A stretch of 64,000 nucleotides of DNA from CAYLZW01 sp964388085. GTDB lineage: Bacteria; Myxococcota; UBA727; CAYLZW01. Below are positions 27,496 to 36,724 of the stretch, one piece after another; position 1 is the first letter of the stretch; the number at the start of each line of letters is the position of its first letter. The notes beneath the pieces were generated by a model, which saw nothing but the letters and a program-made list of their open reading frames with translations, did not search any database and was not told where the DNA came from. A program made the translations under genes and the position numbers. The stretch covers positions 1 through 64,000 of the forward strand of contig CAYLZW010000003.1 in assembly GCA_964388085.1 (NCBI GenBank), in the 5' to 3' direction.

Positions 27496-28260
27496 TCATC
27501 CCCTGGCGCGCAGGCGCCGACGACGCTGCACGTCGGTGGCGATGCGAGCGAGATCGCCGACCACCTTGGTCATCTGCGCCACGCTGAGCTTCGAGCCCTG
27601 CACGTCGCGCCACTGGCGCAGCGGCACCTCGACGAAGTCGGACACGAGCAGCGGCTCCACCTCGGGCGTCCCGGTGATGAGCCGGCCGAGCAGCTCCACG
27701 TCGAAGGCCCAGCGGGAGATGAACGGCTCCTCCAGCGCGGCGTCGAGCGCCGGCGAGGCGGTGAAGAGCTTGGCCCCGCACTGGGTGTCGTACACGCGCA
27801 GGGCGAGGATCTGCGACGCGAAGGTCGCGAACACGCGCCCGAGGGTGTGGCGCCAGACCTTGCGGTCGATGGTGCGGCCGAGCAGCGCCACGCGCGCGCC
27901 GAGCAGGACCTGGGCGCGCGTCCGCTCGGCCTCGTCGAGGAGGAACGAGAGCTCGACGAAGGGCGTCGAGAGGTCGGCGTCGAGGTAGCCGACCATGGGA
28001 GCGCCGTGGGCCAGGGCCTCGAGCAGGCCGCGTCGCACGGCCTCGGCTTTGCCGCTGTTGCGCTCGAGGGTCAGGGTGGAGATGGCGGCGGGGCAAGCGT
28101 CCTGCAGCCCCCGCAGCACCTGCTCGGTGCCGTCGCTCGAGCCGTCATTGACGAGGAGGAGCTTCACCCGCCCCGCGCGCGCGAACGACAAGAACGCGTC
28201 CCGCTGGATGCGTCGCTCCTCGTTGTAACAGGGCACCACGATGACCGGTCGCTCGCTCAC
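27496..28260 (-). CDS. GT2 glycosyltransferase, dolichyl-phosphate beta-glucosyltransferase type
   Basis: The 254-residue protein is a GT2 (GT-A fold) enzyme: VPCYNEERRI, VNDGSSDGTEQVL and the DxD metal motif DADLSTP. The YDTQCGAKLF segment is characteristic of dolichyl-/polyprenyl-phosphate glucosyltransferases (ALG5-like), which make lipid-linked glucose as a donor for periplasmic glycosylation. No membrane helices are visible, so it should be a peripheral cytoplasmic enzyme. Start GTG 28260 overlaps the previous gene's stop (GTGA at 28257-28260), so it is translationally coupled to the large membrane protein upstream, which could use the lipid-linked sugar. That partnership is inference. 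Confidence 0.88.
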   Translation of the reverse strand: MSERPVIVVPCYNEERRIQRDAFLSFARAGRVKLLLVNDGSSDGTEQVLRGLQDACPAAISTLTLERNSGKAEAVRRGLLEALAHGAPMVGYLDADLSTPFVELSFLLDEAERTRAQVLLGARVALLGRTIDRKVWRHTLGRVFATFASQILALRVYDTQCGAKLFTASPALDAALEEPFISRWAFDVELLGRLITGTPEVEPLLVSDFVEVPLRQWRDVQGSKLSVAQMTKVVGDLARIATDVQRRRRLRARG

Positions 28261-29987
28261 GGCGCGCTCTCCTCGAGCGAGCGTAGCCGGCGTTCGCTGC
28301 GTTTCGCCTCTTTCTGGCGCGCTTCGTCGAGGTAGAGCTGGCGCAGCGTCCGAAGGCCCTCCGCCGTCTCCGCGCCCTTCAGCTCGGCTTCGAGGCGGGC
28401 GGCGCGGTCCTTGTCGTCGGGGCTCCAGTTGCGGAGCACGTGCGCGGCGCCGCTCGTCTTCTGCCAGGGCGGCGTGACGACGGGCAGCAGCGTGAGCGCG
28501 AACACCAGCGTCGCGAGGGCGAAGGTTCGCGCGGACACGGGCTCCTGGGCTCGCGCCTTCCACGCGACGAAGAGCACGCAGCCGACGAGGAACGCGAAGA
28601 ACGGCACCATGGAGAGCGTGCCCCAGACGCCAACGAGGTTCAGCGCGTTGTAGGGCGCGAAGTCGTGCGCGATGGCCGGCCAGAAGATGTCGCGCAGCAT
28701 GCGCTGCGTCTCGACGGGGATGTGCGGGTAGTACGCCGACGGGACGCCGGACGCGACGAGCCCGGTGGCGAGCGTGCCGAGCGTGAGGGCGACGGCGAGT
28801 CGCGGGCGCTTGTCGGCGATGCCGTCGAGCCCGACGAGGGCGCCCCACGCGAGCAGCGGGAACAGCGGGATGAGGTAGCGAGGCCCGACGCTCCAGCCCG
28901 CGTGCCAGATGTTGAGGCTCGTCGTGAACAGATAGAGCACGAGGCAGAGGGCGATGGCGATCCAAACAGGCGAACGCTCCTTCGCTCGCTTGCTCAGCCA
29001 ATAAAGCCCGACGAAGGCGAACAGCATCCAGGGCGCCAGCGGGAACAGCCCCTGGCGTGGATCGAAGGTGAGGCCGAAGATCGCCTCGAGCTTCGGTGTG
29101 CTCGCGCCGAACAGCCCGACCTCGTGGCCGGCCTTGAACGACTGGTTCTCGAGCATCTTGTGACCGGGCCGGAACGGGCTGCCGAAGGCCGCCCACTGAA
29201 AGTGCATGACCGCCAGCGTCGGCACGAGCGCGCCAGCGACGAAGGCGGCGAGCCTCTGCGCGGGCCGCACGACGACGAGGGCCCAGCCGGACAGGATCAG
29301 CGACAAGAGCACGCCCGGGTACTCGAAGGCGGTGATGGCGGCGGTCGAGAAGCCGGCGAAGGTCGCCGCCGCGACGCTGAGCGTCCGCTTCTGCGCGGCC
29401 TCTCTGAGCAGCGCGAACGAGAAGAACACCGCCACCGCCGCGAGCGAGTGGCTCACGAACATGACCGAGTACGCGTAGAAGGGCGAGCCGAGCGCGAGGC
29501 CGAGGGTGACGGCGTCCGCGAGCCACTCTCTCGTCGTAAAGCGCGAGAGCCAGAGCCGGAAGCAGAGCAGGAACGCGAGCACCGGCAAGATGACGGCGGT
29601 GAAGCGCACGAGCCAGTGCGCCACGGCGAGATCCACCGGCTGATCCCGGACCTCCTGCACGACGTGGTAGGCGAAGTAGGCGGGCACGCCGAGGAAGCTC
29701 GTGGCCGGTCCCTTCACGCTATAGAGCTTGCCGTCGCGGATGGCGGCGTCGTTCACCCAGCCCCAGCGCTTCCTGTACTCGTTGACGACGTAGCTGCCGT
29801 CCTCGGCGATGGCCGCGGTCATGTAGAGCCGCAGCTTCTCGTTGGGGTTTCCGATCTTCGGATGGTACGGAAAGGTGTAGAGGAGCCCGATCGTGCAGAG
29901 CGCGATCACCGCCAGGCCGCGCCGAACGGCAGGGTGGTGCAGGACGCGGCGGACGACGGGCTCGGCTTCCAAAGCGCCGTCGAGCAT
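28257..29987 (-). CDS. Large polytopic membrane protein, probable membrane glycosyltransferase
   Basis: The 576-residue product has about ten to twelve hydrophobic helices, with an Asn/Glu/Lys-containing periplasmic-loop-like segment in the first third (GNPNEKLRLYMTAAIAEDGS). I see similarity to GT-C-type membrane glycosyltransferases in topology but no clear family motif, so this is tentative. A cytosolic helical tail rich in Arg/Glu ends it. It is translationally coupled to the GT2 gene (overlap at 28257-28260). ATG 29987 is chosen because it precedes the first helix and is followed by MLDGALEAEP; longer open frame exists upstream but would enter the divergent methyltransferase gene. Confidence 0.7.
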   Translation of the reverse strand: MLDGALEAEPVVRRVLHHPAVRRGLAVIALCTIGLLYTFPYHPKIGNPNEKLRLYMTAAIAEDGSYVVNEYRKRWGWVNDAAIRDGKLYSVKGPATSFLGVPAYFAYHVVQEVRDQPVDLAVAHWLVRFTAVILPVLAFLLCFRLWLSRFTTREWLADAVTLGLALGSPFYAYSVMFVSHSLAAVAVFFSFALLREAAQKRTLSVAAATFAGFSTAAITAFEYPGVLLSLILSGWALVVVRPAQRLAAFVAGALVPTLAVMHFQWAAFGSPFRPGHKMLENQSFKAGHEVGLFGASTPKLEAIFGLTFDPRQGLFPLAPWMLFAFVGLYWLSKRAKERSPVWIAIALCLVLYLFTTSLNIWHAGWSVGPRYLIPLFPLLAWGALVGLDGIADKRPRLAVALTLGTLATGLVASGVPSAYYPHIPVETQRMLRDIFWPAIAHDFAPYNALNLVGVWGTLSMVPFFAFLVGCVLFVAWKARAQEPVSARTFALATLVFALTLLPVVTPPWQKTSGAAHVLRNWSPDDKDRAARLEAELKGAETAEGLRTLRQLYLDEARQKEAKRSERRLRSLEESAP

Positions 29988-30043
29988 ACAAGCGAAGCGC
30001 CCACTGACAAGAAGCACGCACACGCAGCACGCGAGCAGCACGC

Positions 30044-30859
30044 ATGGCCAACCTGAAGCTCCTCGTGCCGACGTACCGGACCCGCCACCGCTGGGTGACG
30101 CGCGCGCTCTCGTCGCTGGCGGCCGGCTTGCCGGGGACACAGAGCACGTTCGGCCAAGCGCTCCACGTCGGCACCGGCGAGGGTGACTATGACCCAATCG
30201 TGCGTCGTCACGCCGAGCGCCTCGTCGCCTGCGACATCTCGCGCGGGGACGTGCGCTTCGCCAGCCACCTGAACCAGGGGCTCGGTGTCGGCTATACCGT
30301 GGCCGACGCGTGCCGCTTACCGTTCCCCGACGACAGCTTCGATCTGGTCGTCAGCGTCGACGTCATCGAGCACGTGCCCGACTCGCGCGCCATGGCCGCC
30401 GAGCTCGCGCGGGTGCTGAAGCCCGGCGGCCGCGCGCTGCTCACCTGCCCCATCACCGACTTCCCCTGGACGTACGATCCGCTCAATCGCGTGCTGCAGC
30501 GCTTCGGCACCCACGTCCCCGTCGGCGCCTATGCGTACGGGCACGACAAGCTCATGCAGCGAGACGTGCTCGAGCGTTGGCTCGCCGAGGACGGCCTGCG
30601 CGTCGAGGAGCGACAGCCGCTGTCGGGCACGCTCACCGGCGCGTTCGAGAGCTATTGGGCCGGCGTCGTGCAATCCGTGATGAAGGCGAACGCGAAGAAC
30701 AAAGACAGCGCCGCGAGCGGCCTGGCCGTGCGACCCGACGACAAAGCGCCGCCGCTGCTCTCGTGGGTGGACGGCCTCATCGGCCTCGACGAGCGCCTGA
30801 CCGGCGACGGCGGCCCGTCCGTGGGCGTGGGATATCTGCTCACCAAGCGCCGGGGCTAG
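30044..30859 (+). CDS. Class I SAM-dependent methyltransferase
   Basis: The 271-residue protein carries a motif I-like ALHVGTGEGDYD, then VACDISRGD and the post-motif segment VVSVDVIEHVPD, which is typical of Methyltransf_11-type enzymes. The last third (about residues 200-271) looks like a substrate-specific extension. Substrate unknown. It is divergent from the membrane protein gene (56-base gap) and ends before a large inverted repeat at 30870-30939. The genomic setting suggests an envelope glycan or lipid substrate; this is inference. Confidence 0.85.
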   Translation: MANLKLLVPTYRTRHRWVTRALSSLAAGLPGTQSTFGQALHVGTGEGDYDPIVRRHAERLVACDISRGDVRFASHLNQGLGVGYTVADACRLPFPDDSFDLVVSVDVIEHVPDSRAMAAELARVLKPGGRALLTCPITDFPWTYDPLNRVLQRFGTHVPVGAYAYGHDKLMQRDVLERWLAEDGLRVEERQPLSGTLTGAFESYWAGVVQSVMKANAKNKDSAASGLAVRPDDKAPPLLSWVDGLIGLDERLTGDGGPSVGVGYLLTKRRG

Positions 30860-30869
30860 ACACAAGAAT

Positions 30870-30939
30870 TCGCGCAAAGCCGCGAAGCCGCAGAGGAACC
30901 GCATCTGTGTTCCCTTTGCGGCTTTGCGGCTTTGCGCGA
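30870..30939. repeat. Imperfect inverted repeat of CTTTGCGG-type units, probable bidirectional terminator
   Basis: The arms are 28 bases (30870-30897 and 30912-30939), 25 of 28 matching, with a 14-base loop; two of the mismatches become G-U pairs in one RNA orientation. The right arm is a near-tandem of CTTTGCGG. It lies between two convergent genes (stop of the methyltransferase at 30859, stop of the LTA-synthase-like gene at 30967), so it could terminate both transcripts. No long T-tract is visible. Confidence 0.65.
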
Positions 30940-30966
30940 GACCCTGTTCTGCAGCACTCGCTCCGC

Positions 30967-32934
30967 TCAGAGGCTCGTCGAGATCTTCCGCGCGAGGTCA
31001 TGGTTTGTCACCCGCCAGGACATCTCGACCTCCTCGGCCGCATAGCTCTTGAGCTCATTACAGCGAGAAGACGGCAGCTGCTCCATGGCGGGGAATGAGC
31101 TGCATTTGTTCCCGCGGGGATTGAACACGAGCCCGTCCCCAATGGCGGCTCCGTCCCAGCGAGCCGCGCGGCCGCCGGTGTCGCCGGGCAAGAGCGGTCG
31201 GCCGACGAAGGGCGCGTCGTCGTTGACCCCGAGCAGATGGAGGACCGTCGGGGTCACGTCGACCTGGCCGCCGATGCCCTCGACAACGGTCGCGTGTGCT
31301 CCTTGCGGGAGACGAATGAGCAACGGAATGCGGTCGCCCACCACCGAGCCCTTGGCGATGTAGCGGCGCTTCTCGTCGGGCACGTCGAGCACCTCGTCGA
31401 TGGCCTTCGTGTCGCGGCGCTTTCGCTTCAGGTGCGCGTCGTGATCGCCGTAGAGCACGACCACGGTGTCGTCGAGCAGGCCCTCCTCCTCGAGGTCCTT
31501 GAAGAAGCCCTCGAGCGCCTGGTCCGCGTAGCTCACCGAGTGGACGTAGTTGCCCACCATGGTGTTCTCGAGCGGGCCGAGCTTCAGGCGCCGCTTGTTG
31601 CGCGGGATGTACGTGTACGGGTGGTGCGAGCTCAGCGTGATGAGGAACGCCATGAAGGGGCGCTCTTGTGCCTTCAGCTCCGGCGTCGCCTTCTCGAAGA
31701 AGGCGATGTCGTCGAGGCCCCAGCCGATCTTGGGAGTGTCGCCGAGCTCGCGTCGGAACAAGGAGCGCTCGAAGCCGTAGCGCGGGTGGATGTAGGCGCG
31801 GTTCCACATGCCGCGCTGGTACGCGTGCATGGACAGCGTCGAGTAGCCGCCTCTCTGCAGCACGGTGGCGATGGTCTCGAAGTTATTCGACTCGCGGCGG
31901 AAGGCGACCGAGCCGGTGTCGAGGGGATGCTGGGAGTTCAGCACCAGGTACTCGCAGTCGCTCGTCGACGAGCTGCCGGTCTGATCGAGCAGGTGCGGGT
32001 AGTAGAGCGACTCGCGCTTGAGCCGGTTCAGAAACGGCGTGATCTCCTGTCCGTTGGCCTTGGCGTCGAGCACCCACTCCTCGAGGGCCTCCACCTGCAG
32101 CACGAGCACGTTCTTGCCCTTGGCCACGCCAAACAGCGCGTCAGCGGGCTCGCGCGCGCGCCGTCGCTCGCTGAAGTAGCGCTCTGTCTCCGCGAGCTCT
32201 TCCTTCGTCAGGTCTCGCTGCTCGAGCCACTGCTTGAGGGCGAGCGTGGTCTCGCGGATGTGCGCGACGACGATGCCACCGGCCTCCACCGAGTCATGCC
32301 GGTTCAGCACCTCGCGCGCGTACTTGGAGTTGAGCCACTTGGTGACGTCCGCGTGGATCGTCGGCAGCGACGCCACAGCGACGACGATGACCGGCAGCGC
32401 CCACAGGACGCCGCGCAGCCAGACCGGGGGCGGGCGCTCGATGAGCGGCGCGCGCCACAGCGCCATGACGACGAGCGCGGAGACGAACAGCGGCAGCATC
32501 CACCAGTCGTACGACTCGAAGATGGCGAGGATGCTGTCGCGCACGTCCCACAGCTGCACCGCGCTGCCGGCCGCGAGCAGAGGCAGCACGTTGCCGAAGT
32601 AGCGGTCGTAGACGATGTCGGCGAGCGACAAAAACGCGAGCGCGAACGCGATGGCGCCGGTGAGCTGGAAGCGCTGTCGTCGAGGCAGCAGCAGCACCAG
32701 CAGCGCGAACAGCCCGGCGGACGCGAGCGCGTTCGGCGGGAACAGGTTGTGCTCGCGCACCGGGATGAGCCAGCGCACGACATAGAGATCGAGCAGCGCG
32801 AAGCCGAACATCCACGCCGCCGGCAGCAGGTCGAGCACGAGCGCGATCGGCCGGCGCATGCGCGGCCCCAGCAGGAGCAGCGCCACGGCGACGGCGACCG
32901 TGACGAGGAGCAGAGTGATGAGGAGGGTGATCAC
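30967..32934 (-). CDS. LTA-synthase-like sulfatase-fold phosphoglycerol transferase
   Basis: The 655-residue protein has five or so N-terminal membrane helices, a long linker, and a periplasmic sulfatase-fold domain from about residue 240. The metal/catalytic motifs are visible: VLVLQVEALEEW (Glu), the nucleophile region DQTGSSSTSDCEYL (Thr), and VVLYGDHDAH (Asp-His). Family knowledge: LtaS- and OpgB/MdoB-type enzymes transfer phosphoglycerol to glycolipids or glucans. In a diderm it would more likely modify a periplasmic glucan or lipid, which is inference. Start GTG 32934, with a GGAAG 10 bases upstream. It follows the ole genes by 26 bases, so it may be co-transcribed. Confidence 0.85.
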   Translation of the reverse strand: MITLLITLLLVTVAVAVALLLLGPRMRRPIALVLDLLPAAWMFGFALLDLYVVRWLIPVREHNLFPPNALASAGLFALLVLLLPRRQRFQLTGAIAFALAFLSLADIVYDRYFGNVLPLLAAGSAVQLWDVRDSILAIFESYDWWMLPLFVSALVVMALWRAPLIERPPPVWLRGVLWALPVIVVAVASLPTIHADVTKWLNSKYAREVLNRHDSVEAGGIVVAHIRETTLALKQWLEQRDLTKEELAETERYFSERRRAREPADALFGVAKGKNVLVLQVEALEEWVLDAKANGQEITPFLNRLKRESLYYPHLLDQTGSSSTSDCEYLVLNSQHPLDTGSVAFRRESNNFETIATVLQRGGYSTLSMHAYQRGMWNRAYIHPRYGFERSLFRRELGDTPKIGWGLDDIAFFEKATPELKAQERPFMAFLITLSSHHPYTYIPRNKRRLKLGPLENTMVGNYVHSVSYADQALEGFFKDLEEEGLLDDTVVVLYGDHDAHLKRKRRDTKAIDEVLDVPDEKRRYIAKGSVVGDRIPLLIRLPQGAHATVVEGIGGQVDVTPTVLHLLGVNDDAPFVGRPLLPGDTGGRAARWDGAAIGDGLVFNPRGNKCSSFPAMEQLPSSRCNELKSYAAEEVEMSWRVTNHDLARKISTSL

Positions 32935-32960
32935 TCGGGGGAGGCTTCCTTCGAATCCGC

Positions 32961-33989
32961 TCAGCCAAAGCGCCCGGCGACGAGCTGCTCCTTGAGCCAG
33001 GGGACGGTGCGACGACGCCCTTCTGCCATCGACACCGAGGGAGCGTAACCAAGATCGCGCGCGGCGGCGTCGATGCGATAGGTGTGGGACGTCGCCATCA
33101 TCTTGGCCGCCCACTCGGTGACCGGCGGCTCTCCCGACAGCCCGAACGACGACCACGCGACGTCGAGCGCCTTGCCGACGACGCGCGCGACGCCACGCGG
33201 GATCTTGCGCTTCACGGCCGGTAGCCCGAGCTCGACGAGGATCTCGTTCACCCAGTCCCACAGCACCACGGGCTCGCCGTTGGTGATGAAGTAGGCCTTG
33301 CCGGCGGCGGGGCTGTCCCTCTTCGCGAGCGCGTCCGCCGCGAGCAGGTGCGCTTGCACGACGTTGTCGACGTAGGTCAGGTCCACGCGGTTCTTTCCGT
33401 CGCCGACGATGCGCAGGCGGCCCTTCTTCGCGCGCTCGATGACGCGCGGCAGCGAGCCCGTGTCTCCCGGGCCGAACACGAGGTGCGGGCGAAGCGCGCA
33501 CGTTCGCAGGGGCAGCCCGGCCGTCTCGCGTCCGTTTGCCTCGAGCACCAGGCGCTCGGCCATGGCCTTGGTGCGGGGGTAGTCCGCCAGGTACTCGGCG
33601 GCATAGGGGGCGCGCTCGTCGAGCGCCGCGAAGCCGGCCTGCTCGTCGACGACCGAGGGCGAGCTGCAGAAGACCAGGCGGTTTACGCCGTTCTTCACGC
33701 ACGCCTCGATGACGTTCTCCGTGCCGCGCACGTTGATGCGCTCGAATTCCTTCGCGTCGCCGGCGCCGCCCACCTTCGCGGCCACGTGGAAGATGACGTC
33801 GACGTCACGGCTGATCGCCTGCAGGTGATGCTCGTCGGTGATGTCGCCCTTCACGCAGCGCACGCCGGCCTGCTCGAGCTCCGGGTAGCTGCCGCGCTGG
33901 TACGCGATGACGTCGTCACCTCGCGCCCGCAGCGCTCGCGCGAGCTTGCCGCCGACGAACCCACCGCCACCGGTCACCAACGCGCGCAT
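32961..33989 (-). CDS. oleD: NAD(P)-dependent 2-alkyl-3-oxoalkanoate reductase, OleD type
   Basis: The 342-residue protein is an extended short-chain dehydrogenase with GGGGFVGGKLARAL (Rossmann glycine motif), the VAAKVGG region and a catalytic YPRTK (Tyr-x-x-x-Lys). Within the pathway OleD reduces the beta-keto acid made by OleA to a beta-hydroxy acid. It is preceded by OleC (13-base gap) and its ATG 33989 has a GGGAG site 7 bases upstream. The other three pathway genes are adjacent in order A-B-C-D, which makes this assignment strong, since a 3-beta-HSD-type annotation alone would be ambiguous. A lone reductase would be named only as an epimerase/dehydratase. Confidence 0.88.
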   Translation of the reverse strand: MRALVTGGGGFVGGKLARALRARGDDVIAYQRGSYPELEQAGVRCVKGDITDEHHLQAISRDVDVIFHVAAKVGGAGDAKEFERINVRGTENVIEACVKNGVNRLVFCSSPSVVDEQAGFAALDERAPYAAEYLADYPRTKAMAERLVLEANGRETAGLPLRTCALRPHLVFGPGDTGSLPRVIERAKKGRLRIVGDGKNRVDLTYVDNVVQAHLLAADALAKRDSPAAGKAYFITNGEPVVLWDWVNEILVELGLPAVKRKIPRGVARVVGKALDVAWSSFGLSGEPPVTEWAAKMMATSHTYRIDAAARDLGYAPSVSMAEGRRRTVPWLKEQLVAGRFG

Positions 33990-34002
33990 GTGCGTGCTCC
34001 CT

Positions 34003-35730
34003 TCATCGCGGACCCGAGGGAGGTGGCGGAGGAAGCGACGCCACCCACGCGCTCAGCTTCTCGCGCTCGATCTTCGCGTTATGGCGCCGGTCGACGGGGA
34101 ACGCCGGGTGCACCAGGAAGCGCTCGATGCCCTTCGTCGTCTCGTGCCCGTCGGCGATGGCGCGCAGCTCCTCGTGCAGCGCCTTGTCGTTGGCGCGCCC
34201 GGGCAGGAGCTCGACGCACACGGCGGGCGTCTGCCGCGGCCGCTCGCCGATCCACACGAGCGCCGCGCGGTACACGCTCGGGTGCTCCTCGAACAGCGCC
34301 TCCACCGGCACCGAGAAGAGCGTGGGCGCGCCCTCGCGCTCGACGCGATGCGCCTTCCGGCCGCAGAACCACAGCCTGCCGTCGTCGTCGAGGTACCCGA
34401 CGTCCCCCATGCGGTGGTACCAGCCGCCGTCGTCGGTCTCCATCTTCGAGAGCGCGTTGTGCTCGGGCCGCTGGTCGTACTGCCGGCTGATGTACGCGCC
34501 CTTCACGCACAGCTCGCCGATCTCTCCGCGCGGCACCTCGAGCTCCGGCGAGAAGCGCGCGATGGGCTCGTCACTGATGCGGATGACGCGCACGTCGACG
34601 TCCGAGACCGGCACGCCGACGCAGGTGCCTTTGCCTTGGCGCGTGAGCGCGGCCGTCTCGCGCAGCACCTGCCGGCCGCCGATGCCGGCGACGGGCAGCG
34701 CCTCCGTGGCGCCGTAGGGAGTGAACACGTCAGCGTCGGGGAGCGCCTTCAAGAGGCGCTCGTGCAGCGACGGCTGGACAGGAGCGCCCGCGCTCGCGAG
34801 CCGGGTGACGCCGGGCAGCGTGATGCCCTTGTCGTCGACGTAGCGGGAGAACGGGTCCCACAGGGCAGGGGAGGCGAAGGCGCTCTTGGCGCCGTAGGTG
34901 CGGAAGGCGTCGAGCACGCGCTCGGGGTCCGTGCGGGCAGGCTTGGTGGCGTCCATCTCGGGGACGACGGCGCTCATGCCGAGCGAGCCCGCGATGAGCG
35001 CGAAGGGCGGGAAGCAGGCGACGTGCGCCTCCCCCGGCCGGTAGTCGAGCATGGCGCGAATGGCGCGCTGCTGTCCGCCCATCATGGCGTGCGTAAAGAC
35101 GACGCCCTTCGGCACCCCCGTCGAGCCCGACGTGTAGAGGATGGCGGCGGGGATGGTGGGGTCGAGGGACTCGCGCGGAAACGGAACGTCCCGCACGGTG
35201 GACGGCAGCTTGTCGACGAGGGCCGCGAGCGCCTTGGTGCCCGGAAACCAACGAGCGCCCGCGAGGAGCTTCACCCTGGCGGCCTTGAACGCGCGGGGAA
35301 ACAGCACGCGCAGGACGTGAGCCTTCGTCACACCGACGAACGCGCTCGGCTTCTGCTCGGCGACGCAGGCGAGCAGGCTCTTCACGCCCATGCCGGGATC
35401 GATGAGCACGAACACGGCCTGCAGCTTGGCGCACGCGTACACGACGGCGAACAGATCGATGGGATCGGTGATGAACAGCACCACCCGGTCGCCGCGCTTC
35501 ACGCCGCTCGACGACAGCGCGTGCGCGTAGTTGTCCGCCAACGTGTTGAGCGCCGCGAACGTGATCTCCTTGAAGCGCGAGCGCCCGTCGCGGCCGCGTC
35601 CGTCCGCGCGCGCCACCGCGACGACCTCAGGCTGCACGCGCGCCCAGTGCTCGAGGAGCTGCGCGCTGTTGTAGCCGAGCGCGTTCGGGTCGATCTCGTC
35701 GAAGACGGTGCCGGCGCTGCTTCCGTCCAT
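34003..35730 (-). CDS. oleC: AMP-forming beta-lactone synthetase, OleC type
   Basis: The 575-residue protein belongs to the ANL superfamily: P-loop-like YTSGSTGVPKG, YGATEALPV, and the GDVGYLDDDGRLWFCGRKAHR hinge. Lys near the C-terminus (NAKIEREKL) matches the acyl-adenylate lysine. In the ole pathway OleC uses ATP to convert the beta-hydroxy acid into a beta-lactone. The start ATG 35730 has GGAGG five bases upstream. It lies 12 bases after OleB's stop and 13 before OleD. Annotation as an ordinary fatty-acyl-CoA/AMP ligase would be possible without the neighbours, but the complete A-B-C-D order argues against that. Confidence 0.9.
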   Translation of the reverse strand: MDGSSAGTVFDEIDPNALGYNSAQLLEHWARVQPEVVAVARADGRGRDGRSRFKEITFAALNTLADNYAHALSSSGVKRGDRVVLFITDPIDLFAVVYACAKLQAVFVLIDPGMGVKSLLACVAEQKPSAFVGVTKAHVLRVLFPRAFKAARVKLLAGARWFPGTKALAALVDKLPSTVRDVPFPRESLDPTIPAAILYTSGSTGVPKGVVFTHAMMGGQQRAIRAMLDYRPGEAHVACFPPFALIAGSLGMSAVVPEMDATKPARTDPERVLDAFRTYGAKSAFASPALWDPFSRYVDDKGITLPGVTRLASAGAPVQPSLHERLLKALPDADVFTPYGATEALPVAGIGGRQVLRETAALTRQGKGTCVGVPVSDVDVRVIRISDEPIARFSPELEVPRGEIGELCVKGAYISRQYDQRPEHNALSKMETDDGGWYHRMGDVGYLDDDGRLWFCGRKAHRVEREGAPTLFSVPVEALFEEHPSVYRAALVWIGERPRQTPAVCVELLPGRANDKALHEELRAIADGHETTKGIERFLVHPAFPVDRRHNAKIEREKLSAWVASLPPPPPSGPR

Positions 35731-35742
35731 TGCCGCCTCCGT

Positions 35743-36723
35743 TCACTCTGCCGCTGCGTTGCTCGCGTGACTCTGCTCGCGCCCGGCGTGGACGGAGTCG
35801 AAGAAGCGCTCCAGCGCGGCGCTCACGCGATCGGGGGCGTCCTCGAACACATAGTGCGACGCGTCGCCGTACACCTCGCGCTCGGCGTTCGGGAAGCGCT
35901 GCAGCCAGCCTTCGTAGAACTTCATGTCGAAGCACCAGTCCTGCTCGCCCCACAGCACCAGCAGCGGACGGTCCTTGAGCTGCTCTAGCTGCCCGTCGAC
36001 GTCGTTCACGACCGACCAGGTGCGGTGTGACGGCTTCTGCGGCACGTCCTCGACGAAGCGCAGGGTGGCGATGCGATCGTGTGGGTTTCCGTAAGGCGAC
36101 AGGTACGCATGCTTGAGCGTCGCGTTCATGCGCTCCTTGTGCACCATGCACAGGCTGACGGCGGCGCGCGCGAAGCCGTTGAAGCGCAAAACCGCCTGAG
36201 GGCCGAACACGGGGATCTTCACGAGGGCGATGCGCTTCGGCAGGTCCCCGAGGAAGGCGCCGGTGTTCATGACCACGCCGGACACGTACGCGTGCTTACG
36301 CCTCGTCGCCACCGCCATGCCGATCATGCCCCCCCAGTCGTGCGCCACGACGGAGAAGCGCGTCACGCCGAGGTGGTCGAGCAGCTTCTCCACGTTGTCC
36401 GCGTGCCTCGGCAGCGTGTAGTCCCACCGCTGCGGGCGGTCCGACAGACCCATGCCCATGTGGTCCATGGCGACGCAGCGGAAGCGATCGCGCAGCGCCA
36501 CGATCATCTTGCGCCAGATGAACGACCACGTCGGGTTGCCGTGCAGGAACACGATGACGGGCGCGTCCCGCGGGCCCTCGTCGAGGTAGTGCAGCCAGAG
36601 CGGCGCGCCCGCGTCATCGGACACGTCGAGGTAACGCGACTCGAACGGGTACTCGCTCGCCCAGGGCGCGCGCTTCACGTCGACGAGAGCCTTCGGTCCG
36701 AACGGTCGCTCCACGTGCTGCAC
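35743..36723 (-). CDS. oleB: Alpha/beta hydrolase, OleB-type beta-lactone decarboxylase
   Basis: The 326-residue protein has the haloalkane-dehalogenase-like fold: oxyanion-loop HGNPTWSFIWRK, nucleophile elbow VVAHDWGGMIG (Asp nucleophile), and the later VLWGEQDWCFD and DASHYVFED (His) segments. In the ole pathway OleB opens the beta-lactone and releases CO2 to give the cis-alkene. The start GTG 36723 begins one base after the OleA stop; GTG 36714 is a possible alternative with a better-placed GAGG. The overall identity is supported more by context than by sequence, since the family also includes dehalogenases. Confidence 0.88.
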   Translation of the reverse strand: MQHVERPFGPKALVDVKRAPWASEYPFESRYLDVSDDAGAPLWLHYLDEGPRDAPVIVFLHGNPTWSFIWRKMIVALRDRFRCVAMDHMGMGLSDRPQRWDYTLPRHADNVEKLLDHLGVTRFSVVAHDWGGMIGMAVATRRKHAYVSGVVMNTGAFLGDLPKRIALVKIPVFGPQAVLRFNGFARAAVSLCMVHKERMNATLKHAYLSPYGNPHDRIATLRFVEDVPQKPSHRTWSVVNDVDGQLEQLKDRPLLVLWGEQDWCFDMKFYEGWLQRFPNAEREVYGDASHYVFEDAPDRVSAALERFFDSVHAGREQSHASNAAAE

Positions 36724-36724
36724 C

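Noticed and set aside
35743..36723. Haloalkane dehalogenase
   Set aside because: The HDWGG nucleophile is common to both families, but the gene is in a complete oleABCD cluster, so OleB is the better assignment.
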